From: a virus
IMG/VR virus record: IMGVR_UViG_3300034418_013100
Coordinates: 1 to 54,282 of that record
DNA: 54,282 nucleotides
Strand: one strand, 5' to 3'
The notes below the pieces were generated by a model. The model did no database searches and was not told the DNA's origin. It saw nothing but the letters and a program-made list of their open reading frames with translations. Shown piece after piece: positions 48,064 through 54,282 of the stretch. How positions within the stretch are numbered: position 1 is the first letter of the stretch; each line of letters opens with the position of its first letter. A program made the translations under genes and the position numbers.

Positions 48064-49404
48064 TCGGAACATGTTCCAATGCTGTTTATGGATGAGATAG
48101 ATGTTGTTCAAGACCCAAGAGCATTGGAAGAAGCAAAAATGATTCCGTGTGTTTATAAAGGGTATTTTCCGCTAACCGTCTATCTTTCCACTCGTAAGTA
48201 TGCCGGTGGATTAATGGAGAAAACACTTAAAGATACAGAACGATCTGGTGGAGAAATTTTACGTTGGAACATTATTGATGTGACTGAACGTATTCCAGAA
48301 TCAGAGGCCAAAAAAAATAAAGAAAAAGTAACAAGATATGTTGGTAGGGAGCTTCCATTAAGAAATTTATCTCCTGAAGAGTTTGAAGAACTTAATGAAG
48401 AATCAAGACATAAATATGAAGCGGTAAAAGTTTATTCGGGAATTGCTGACCATCCGATGTTATCGGTTATGAAAAACTCTCTTGTAGACCGACCGCAAGA
48501 TGATGTAGGCGATCTTTATAAACCTATCTATGCGGTTCACAATAACTTTAAACAAACCTCGCCTGAAATGGGTGAGGCACAGTTATTGTGTAACAAGCCA
48601 AGCTCTAGCGGTCTTGTTTACCCTAGATTTGATATTGTTGATAATGCTATTAGTATTGATGAAGCTTGGAAATATTTGTCAGGTGAAAAAGTTGAGGGCA
48701 AGACCCTAGATGAATTAGTTCAATTTATGCACAATCTTGGAATTGAATTTTATGGTGCTGCCGATTGGGGAAATACTGACGAAACTTCTTTGGGTGTATT
48801 TGCCAAAATAGCTGGTGGAAAATCATGGCTTGTTGATATTACTTCAGCTCCAGACATGGAAATACCTGAAATTGTTCAAAAAGTAAAAGAGCTTACGGAA
48901 ATATATAGGGTTAACAAATGGTTTTGTGACTCGAACTATCCAGCATATATTAAAATGCTTAGAAAAACAAAAACATCCCAAGGTAAAATTCCGGCAATAG
49001 GCGTTAAAAAAGGTGTGGAATCTGTTGTGGATGGTATTACTGTTGTTCAATCTAAAATTGTAGATGCAAACAATAATAGACATTTTAAGGTACTAAAAAC
49101 ACGTAATAATGAACGTGTTTTTGATGCTTTTGAGACTTATAAATGGAAACTTGATGGTAAGGGAAATCCTATTGATGGTAAGCCAGAGCATGGTAAAGAT
49201 GGAACTGCTGATATTATGGATATGATTAGATACTTTTTTTATAGTATGTTTGGTAAAGGCTCTAAAGTTTTGTTCAGTTATGATCTTGAAAATATTAAAG
49301 GAAGACCTAGAGATTTGCAAAACAAAATCAATGACTTAACAGGCGGTCAAAAACATAAGTCAAGGAAATCACAGGAAAAAAAGAGTATTTTTTTTGATGT
49401 ATAA
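47941..49404 (+). CDS. split-intein C half plus large terminase C-terminal part, 487 aa
   Basis: Residues 1-41 (MLEEIEILKIEEIETSQSFT, then EGNHNYFANGILTHN) form the intein C half. From Ser42 the terminase resumes with Walker B VPMLFMDEIDVV (Asp51, Glu52). The nuclease domain contains FYGAADWGNTDETSLG (Asp275), KWFCDSNYPAY and GTADIMDMIRYFF. Trans-splicing would give a 611-residue large terminase, the packaging motor and headful nuclease. GTG 47929 is an alternative start; ATG 47941 has the better ribosome site. Confidence 0.87.
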   Translation: MLEEIEILKIEEIETSQSFTTYDFEVEGNHNYFANGILTHNSEHVPMLFMDEIDVVQDPRALEEAKMIPCVYKGYFPLTVYLSTRKYAGGLMEKTLKDTERSGGEILRWNIIDVTERIPESEAKKNKEKVTRYVGRELPLRNLSPEEFEELNEESRHKYEAVKVYSGIADHPMLSVMKNSLVDRPQDDVGDLYKPIYAVHNNFKQTSPEMGEAQLLCNKPSSSGLVYPRFDIVDNAISIDEAWKYLSGEKVEGKTLDELVQFMHNLGIEFYGAADWGNTDETSLGVFAKIAGGKSWLVDITSAPDMEIPEIVQKVKELTEIYRVNKWFCDSNYPAYIKMLRKTKTSQGKIPAIGVKKGVESVVDGITVVQSKIVDANNNRHFKVLKTRNNERVFDAFETYKWKLDGKGNPIDGKPEHGKDGTADIMDMIRYFFYSMFGKGSKVLFSYDLENIKGRPRDLQNKINDLTGGQKHKSRKSQEKKSIFFDV

Positions 49405-49407
49405 TAA

Positions 49408-49423
49408 TAATCTTTAATAATAT
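49408..49423 (+). promoter_or_regulatory. putative late promoter TAATCTTTAATAATAT
   Basis: TAATCTTTA directly after the terminase stop, followed by AAAGGTAG and ATG at 49441. It would give separate late expression of the portal unit. Confidence 0.6.
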
Positions 49424-49440
49424 ACAAAGGTAGATTAATA

Positions 49441-50181
49441 ATGTCCAGAATGAATTTATTGCTAGATTTAAGAGGTTATGATGGTGAAAATACAAACACC
49501 GCCAACACAACTTTTAATAGAAACCTTCAATATATTGGGGTAAATTTAGATGATGAATTAATACAAGAAGCAACAATAAAAGCTAACTCTAGAAGACTTT
49601 TGCTGTCCTCTTCTTTAGTTAGCGGATTTCAAAACAGTGCCGAATATCCTGCGACCCCAATTCCTGCTCAAGAAACGCTGACTTTAACCACTAACGATGA
49701 TCTTGATTATATTTATATACCAAAAAAAATAGTGCCAAATACTTTAATGTTGTCCATTGGAAGATTAATGGCTTTTGCAGGGCAAGATTTTGATGTTCAA
49801 GTAGAAGATAATAGAACAAAAATTACTTGGAAAAACTCTTTGGCTCAAGGCGGTGTTGAAAGCCTTGAGCACGGTGATATTATAAATTTTTCTTATAATT
49901 ACATAAATTCAGCTTCTTCTGATTCTGTAGATTTTTTAAATTCAGGGCTTTTTATTCCATCAGAAGAAAGCAATATAGATTTTTTTAAATTTGTTTATAT
50001 TGAAGCAGATAAAAAATGCGATGTTGCAATTAATGGTATTGTGCAAACTACAATTAATCCATTTTTAATTAATGGAGTAATGAAAAATGGTTTTTTTCTA
50101 AAAACCACCCAAATAAACGATGTTATAATTATAAATAAAAATGATGATCCTGTAAATGTTTATTTTATTGCAGGGAAATAG
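49441..50181 (+). CDS. virion structural protein, 246 aa
   Basis: Beta-rich protein (LTLTTNDDLDYIYIPKKIVP, TKITWKNSLAQGGVESLEHG, FFLKTTQINDVIIINKND) with a helical start. Located between the terminase and portal genes. It may be a head protein; no family recognised. Confidence 0.6.
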   Translation: MSRMNLLLDLRGYDGENTNTANTTFNRNLQYIGVNLDDELIQEATIKANSRRLLLSSSLVSGFQNSAEYPATPIPAQETLTLTTNDDLDYIYIPKKIVPNTLMLSIGRLMAFAGQDFDVQVEDNRTKITWKNSLAQGGVESLEHGDIINFSYNYINSASSDSVDFLNSGLFIPSEESNIDFFKFVYIEADKKCDVAINGIVQTTINPFLINGVMKNGFFLKTTQINDVIIINKNDDPVNVYFIAGK

Positions 50182-50192
50182 TAGAGTAAATT

Positions 50193-52031
50193 ATGTTTGA
50201 TAACAAAGAAGATTTAGAAAAACTTGCAAAACGTATCGCAAAAAATCGGGATTCTACACCCAAAAAGAAAACTTTATTTGCTTTATCAAATGAAATTAAT
50301 GAACAACTTCAAAAATCTTATGATACAAATTTTAGCTCAGAAAAATCACTTTCTGATTTAGTTGGGTTCTCATCAGGCTCGCTAAAAAAAGTAAATAAAA
50401 CTAGTGTGCCTAGAATTGCGTTTACCGAAGACCCGGTAACTAAAGACAATTATTTTGGTCTTTTTAAAAATAAAAAACGCCTACTTCCAGATTGGACTAT
50501 TAAAAGAATTAGACAAGAAGACCATCTTATAGCTTCTATTTTAAGAGCTAGAGGTAATACAATGTCTATGTTTGGGCGTGTAAGAAAAGATAGGTTTGAC
50601 ATTGGTGTTGAGTGTAATATAAAACAAGATTACGAACAAATTCTAAAACCAGATCAAAGAATTAAAATTCACGAAAGAATTAATCGTGTATTAAATATTT
50701 TAATGAACTGTGGAAGTAATGAAGGTGTTTCTTCAGAAGATAAAATGTCAATTTCAGAATGGTTTTATGTTCAAACTATAAATGGATTATCTTTTGGCAG
50801 GTTTTGTACAGAAGCAATATATGAAGAAGATGATTTTGGAAATAAATTTTTTCATAGATTTAGGCCGGTTGATGCTGGTACAATTTATAAAGCAGTTAAG
50901 CAAGGTGAGTATGCTGATGATGTAAGGCGTTCATCTATTAAACTTCTTGAGGAAATGACCGGTCACAAAATTGACCCTGAATCAGCTCTTGCTGGAAGTT
51001 ATTCTTGGATACAGGTTTTAGAAGGTACTCCAAGGCAAGCTTTTACTCAAGAAGAAATGTTTGTTTGCAACCTGTATCCTTCAACCGATATTGAGCATAA
51101 CGGATATCCGGTAACACCGCTTGATACTATCATGCAAGCTGTTACAACACATATTTCAATTGAAACCTATAACAGGCTTTATTTTGCAAATGGTAGAGCT
51201 ACAAAAGGTATTCTTGTGGTTCAATCCGATGAAATTGACCACGCCACTATTGAAGGTATTAAACAACAGTTTAATGCGTCAATTAACAGTGTTGGTAATT
51301 CGTTTAGAACACCTATTTTTGGTGTATCTTCTGAGGATAATGTGCAATGGGTTCCAATGAATCAACAAAAGAAAGATGGCGAATTTCAATTTCTTTACGA
51401 TTCTGTTGCTAGAAATATCTTATCTGCTTTTGGTATGTCTCCTGATGAACTACCGGGTTATGGTCATCTTTCAAAAGGTACTAATCAACAATCTCTATCA
51501 GAAGCAAATAATGAATATAAACTTACTGCGGCCCGTGATACTGGTATTAGACCATTAATTTTAAAGTTTCAAGACTTTATTAATGAAAAACTATTCCCAC
51601 TTATTGATCCAGAACTAGCTCAAATTTGCACTATAACTCTTTCTGGCCTTGACGCTGACACTAGGCAGGATGAGGCATTGAGATTGCAGCAAGATGCGCC
51701 TATTCACATGAATATGGATGAAATTCTTGAGTATGTTGACAAAAAAAGTGTTGGAAAACATTTAGCTGGTAAAGTTGATTTTAATGAAAGATATCAGGTA
51801 GTTGTAGATAAATATCTTGAAACTTCTAATTATATGGGACATAAAATTGACCCTGCTTATATGGTCGATCCAATACTTAAATATAGAAGAGATGGTTTTT
51901 GGTTTCAGCAAATTGAAATGATGATGCAATTAAACCCTCAAGCTGTTCAGGCATATTTTGCGTACAGGCCTGATGCTGTTGAGATGTTAAAAATGCTTCA
52001 ACAAGATATGTTAGATGAAGATATGGAATAG
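50193..52031 (+). CDS. portal protein
   Basis: 612 residues with portal-type segments: RQEDHLIASILRARGNTMSM, YVQTINGLSFGRFCTEAIYE, WIQVLEGTPRQAFTQEEMFV, THISIETYNRLYFANGRATK and a helical crown (ILSAFGMSPDELPGYGHLSK). The dodecameric portal forms the DNA gate at one vertex and binds the terminase. Position downstream of the terminase supports the call. Confidence 0.88.
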   Translation: MFDNKEDLEKLAKRIAKNRDSTPKKKTLFALSNEINEQLQKSYDTNFSSEKSLSDLVGFSSGSLKKVNKTSVPRIAFTEDPVTKDNYFGLFKNKKRLLPDWTIKRIRQEDHLIASILRARGNTMSMFGRVRKDRFDIGVECNIKQDYEQILKPDQRIKIHERINRVLNILMNCGSNEGVSSEDKMSISEWFYVQTINGLSFGRFCTEAIYEEDDFGNKFFHRFRPVDAGTIYKAVKQGEYADDVRRSSIKLLEEMTGHKIDPESALAGSYSWIQVLEGTPRQAFTQEEMFVCNLYPSTDIEHNGYPVTPLDTIMQAVTTHISIETYNRLYFANGRATKGILVVQSDEIDHATIEGIKQQFNASINSVGNSFRTPIFGVSSEDNVQWVPMNQQKKDGEFQFLYDSVARNILSAFGMSPDELPGYGHLSKGTNQQSLSEANNEYKLTAARDTGIRPLILKFQDFINEKLFPLIDPELAQICTITLSGLDADTRQDEALRLQQDAPIHMNMDEILEYVDKKSVGKHLAGKVDFNERYQVVVDKYLETSNYMGHKIDPAYMVDPILKYRRDGFWFQQIEMMMQLNPQAVQAYFAYRPDAVEMLKMLQQDMLDEDME

Positions 52032-52043
52032 GAGATATAAAAA

Positions 52044-52580
52044 ATGGCCGCAAAAACCGATTGGAAACAAAAATATTTTGAATTACGTTCTAAATATATG
52101 AACGCTGTAGATGTTGCTTTTAGACTTGGAATGCAAGAAGGGCAAAGAGAGTCCGAAATGCAAATGTTACAACAGCAACTTCAAGAAGCTCAAATGGCAG
52201 CAGAACAAGCAGCTATGGGTGGTATGCCGGGTGAAGAACTTCCACCAGAAGAAATGCCACCTGAAGAGGCTGCGATGGAAGAAGAGCTTCCACCAGAAGA
52301 GATGCCGCCAGAGGAAATGGCTGAAGGCGATGCTCTTGGTGAAAGCATTGATGAGCTTGAAGGTTTAGTTGCTAAAAATGAAAAAGAATTTGATTTTACT
52401 AGCATACTTAAAAAATTGCACCAATATAGCGCAAACAATTCTCTACAAAAAGATGAAGAAAAAGATAAAAAAAGCAAGAAAATAAATAAAATTCTTAAAA
52501 AATGGGATGATGAAGATCAAGAAATTGATGAAGATGGTTCTGAAGAAACCGATGAAGAAGATGTGATTGGGCAAGCATAA
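52044..52580 (+). CDS. acidic portal-adjacent protein, 178 aa
   Basis: Helical N-terminus (DWKQKYFELRSKYMNAVDVA, FRLGMQEGQRESEMQMLQQQ), then a Pro-Glu repeat (LPPEEMPPEE twice) and an acidic C-terminus with a Lys-rich patch. Composition fits a scaffold-type or internal head protein. GGAG lies 11 nt before ATG. No family recognised. Confidence 0.6.
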   Translation: MAAKTDWKQKYFELRSKYMNAVDVAFRLGMQEGQRESEMQMLQQQLQEAQMAAEQAAMGGMPGEELPPEEMPPEEAAMEEELPPEEMPPEEMAEGDALGESIDELEGLVAKNEKEFDFTSILKKLHQYSANNSLQKDEEKDKKSKKINKILKKWDDEDQEIDEDGSEETDEEDVIGQA

Positions 52581-52588
52581 CTTTTTCT

Positions 52589-52616
52589 TGACTTAATGTG
52601 CAATGCATGATACCAT
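52589..52616 (+). promoter_or_regulatory. sigma70-type promoter with extended -10, leaderless geometry
   Basis: TTGACT (52589-52594), 17-nt spacer, TACCAT (52611-52616) preceded by TGA. Six bases then ATG 52623. This copy has the best -35 of the series. Confidence 0.75.
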
Positions 52617-52622
52617 ATGTAC

Positions 52623-53684
52623 ATGAGTGATTATGGCTATCAAACATATTCAGCAAACAAACTTCTGGCAGATTGCCAAAAAACCGGTGTCGAAGCAGCA
52701 GTTCTAGCTGCCTCGCCGGGTTCTGGTAAAACCACGATATCACATATTGTGATATCAAAATATCTTAAACAACATCCAAACGCTAAAGTTTTAGTCCTAA
52801 CTCACGGGCAAAACCTACTTAAAAATCAATATATTGAAAGTTTACAAAACCCCCATGTTGAGATCGGCTATACTTTTGGTGAGTTTGGCCAAGATGTCCA
52901 AGTACAGATTGGTCTACCGCAAGCTATCAAAAAATACCCATATAATTTTGTTGATTTACTTATTGTTGATGAATGCCATGAATTTTACCTAAAAAAAATG
53001 GTTCAAAATATTGTTAAAAAATTAAAGCCTAAACATCAATTGTTGATGACCGGCTCTCCATCTGAATTCAATAGACTTAAAAATTTTGGTAAAAAATATG
53101 AGTTTACATATATTTCTGGCGAACAACTTATTAAAAAAAATGTTTTTGCTACAGTTGATATGGATGTGGTAGAGGTAAAATCCAAAAAACAAATTAAAAA
53201 TGTAATTGATCAAATGTATAAACAAGCTAAAAGAAAAGGTTTTGATTTGTCAAAACTTATGATAGCTTGCAAAAGAATTTCTGAAGCCAATGTCATAGCC
53301 GATTACTTAAAATCAATTGGTAGAAAAGTAGCCGTTTCTAATTGTAAAAATGATCGGAAAAGCGAAATGGTTAAAGATTTCAAAAATGGTGATTATGATA
53401 CTTTAATTGTAATTCAACGTGGTATTCTAGGGTTTTCAGATGGCAATATTACGGGCCTTTTTGACATGAGATGCAGTAGCGATGTTGATATTTCTAATCA
53501 ATTATATGCTAGAGTACTAAGAAAGCACCCAAAAAATATCCGTAAATTTTATTTTAGATGTGCTGAAGGAAGTCCAAAAGTATTCAATAAAGAAGTAATT
53601 ATGCTTCACAAAATCAAAGCTATGATGCGTACTGATATGCTTAAAAGATATGATGGTACAAATATGGAAGTGAGGATTAATTAA
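52623..53684 (+). CDS. SF2 DNA/RNA helicase (UvsW-like)
   Basis: ATG 52623 is chosen from promoter geometry; ATG 52617 is also in frame. Walker A ASPGSGKTT (residues 30-38), motif II VDECHEF (Asp116-His119), motif III MTGSPSEF, and motif VI-like QLYARVLRKHP. The C-terminal RecA domain keeps CKRISEANVIADYLKSIGRK. At 353 residues it is a compact two-domain enzyme like phage UvsW-type helicases used in recombination and replication fork repair. Confidence 0.85.
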   Translation: MSDYGYQTYSANKLLADCQKTGVEAAVLAASPGSGKTTISHIVISKYLKQHPNAKVLVLTHGQNLLKNQYIESLQNPHVEIGYTFGEFGQDVQVQIGLPQAIKKYPYNFVDLLIVDECHEFYLKKMVQNIVKKLKPKHQLLMTGSPSEFNRLKNFGKKYEFTYISGEQLIKKNVFATVDMDVVEVKSKKQIKNVIDQMYKQAKRKGFDLSKLMIACKRISEANVIADYLKSIGRKVAVSNCKNDRKSEMVKDFKNGDYDTLIVIQRGILGFSDGNITGLFDMRCSSDVDISNQLYARVLRKHPKNIRKFYFRCAEGSPKVFNKEVIMLHKIKAMMRTDMLKRYDGTNMEVRIN

Positions 53685-53902
53685 TGCTATTTAAAGTAAG
53701 GGGTCTTGTAGAAGAAGACGGAAATTGGTTTTGGGACGCTAACCATCAACAAGAAAGACTAGGTAAGATTGAGTATAAAAAAACTTTTTACATTGAAAGC
53801 CCAAGTATTCAAAAAGCTCTAACTAAAGGAAAAAAGATTTTTAAACATATTCACTCAGTTACACAAGTAGAGGGTGAGGTGTATAAGGAAGGAGAAGAAT
53901 AA
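53684..53902 (+). CDS. hypothetical protein, 72 aa
   Basis: ATG overlaps the helicase stop (TAATG) and its TAA overlaps the next ATG. Beta-like protein (LFKVRGLVEEDGNWFWDANH, KTFYIESPSIQKALTKGKKI) with no signal. Coupled to the cytochrome gene; function unknown. Confidence 0.6.
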   Translation: MLFKVRGLVEEDGNWFWDANHQQERLGKIEYKKTFYIESPSIQKALTKGKKIFKHIHSVTQVEGEVYKEGEE

Positions 53903-54189
53903 TGAGATATTTACTTTTAATTTTAATGAGTTTTTCGCTAACAGCTAGTGCCAATTCACTTTATAAAAGAAAATGTATGTCGTGTCACGGAAAAAAAGCC
54001 GAAGGGAAAAAATCACAAAAAGCCCCTAGACTTGCCGGGCAACACGCATGGTACATTGAAGATCAGGTTAAATTGATTCGAGATAAAAAACGTACAAGTG
54101 GTCATTCAAAAAGAATGTATCCGTTTGTGAAAAAACTAACCGACAAAGAAATTAAAGAACTAGCTAAATATCTTGAGGAATTGAAATGA
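53902..54189 (+). CDS. exported c-type cytochrome (c553/c4-like)
   Basis: Signal peptide MRYLLLILMSFSLTASA with a likely cleavage after Ala17 (A-S-A). The mature 78 residues have CMSCHG (Cys25, Cys28, His29) for covalent heme, KAPRLAGQHAWYIEDQV, and RMYPFVKKLTDKEIKELAKY with Met72 as the probable sixth ligand. This matches small class I cytochromes of the c553/c4 type, about 80 residues. It would be exported by Sec and matured by host cytochrome c machinery to carry electrons in the periplasm. GGAGAAG precedes the ATG, and both neighbours overlap it, so it is integral to the phage operon. Such a gene is unusual in a phage. Confidence 0.9.
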   Translation: MRYLLLILMSFSLTASANSLYKRKCMSCHGKKAEGKKSQKAPRLAGQHAWYIEDQVKLIRDKKRTSGHSKRMYPFVKKLTDKEIKELAKYLEELK

Positions 54190-54282
54190 GTTATGATGTG
54201 CAAATTACTGTAAATACTGGTTTTGAAGATGTTTGCGTTGAAGAATGTGGTAATTACACTTATAATGTATCAGAAATGTATT
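54186..54282 (+). CDS. phage hypothetical protein, N-terminal part (cut by window edge)
   Basis: ATG 54186 overlaps the TGA of the cytochrome gene. The visible 32 residues read MSYDVQITVNTGFEDVCVEE and CGNYTYNVSEMY. The NYTYNxSxM(Y/F) ending resembles a small conserved phage protein family of unknown function. The frame runs on beyond the window. Confidence 0.65.
   Translation, partial: MSYDVQITVNTGFEDVCVEECGNYTYNVSEMY

Overview
The window is about 54 kb of an AT-rich double-stranded DNA phage genome with a contractile tail (myovirus). The diagnostic genes are a tail sheath (35889-38621), a tail tube (38645-39094), a portal (50193-52031), a large terminase (45698-49404), a major capsid protein (12624-14018, minus strand) and a prohead protease (15851-18235). 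A spanin-like protein, a periplasmic-type cytochrome c and Shine-Dalgarno sites point to a Gram-negative host with low GC. No tRNA, rRNA or CRISPR array was seen, and no host chromosomal genes.

Layout. 1-6015: small accessory genes of mostly unknown role, two small membrane proteins, a metallophosphoesterase and possible lysis genes; a four-gene minus-strand operon sits at 1026-3252. 6100-12142 (minus): fibre and receptor-binding region, including a fibre gene whose TGA stop is followed in frame by a Gly/Ser/Asp repeat and a further domain. 12624-15094 (minus): major capsid, scaffold-like protein and a small protein. 15274-20408: HNH endonuclease, a multi-domain prohead protease, Nudix hydrolase and small genes. 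20411-33394: nucleotide kinase, neck and head-completion type proteins, an ADP-ribosyltransferase/lysozyme fusion, MazG, and an acidic protein with a GGDEF/mCpol-like head. 33476-39094: large acidic virion protein, sheath and tube. 39152-43878: homing-endonuclease remnant, intein-containing AAA ATPase, second metallophosphoesterase and another HNH endonuclease. 43914-52580: GroEL-like chaperonin, split large terminase, structural protein, portal and an acidic portal-adjacent protein. 52623-54282: SF2 helicase, small gene, cytochrome c and a truncated gene.

Two recurring upstream signals appear. One is an extended -10 element TGATATTAT or TGATACYAT; at four genes it lies exactly 6 nt before the start codon, which would give leaderless mRNAs. 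The other is TAATCTTTA followed by an AT-rich stretch, found before seven mainly structural transcription units and likely to be a phage-specific late promoter.

The window is rich in selfish elements: an intein in the P-loop of an AAA ATPase, a large terminase broken into two genes by a split intein that carries a Vsr-like (EDxHD) endonuclease, two HNH genes, one GIY-YIG gene, and two decayed endonuclease remnants. Other notable points are a 134-bp perfect inverted duplication 19 kb apart, a domain shared by sheath and fibre, a prohead protease fused to a zinc-metalloprotease-like domain, and a phage-encoded c-type cytochrome.
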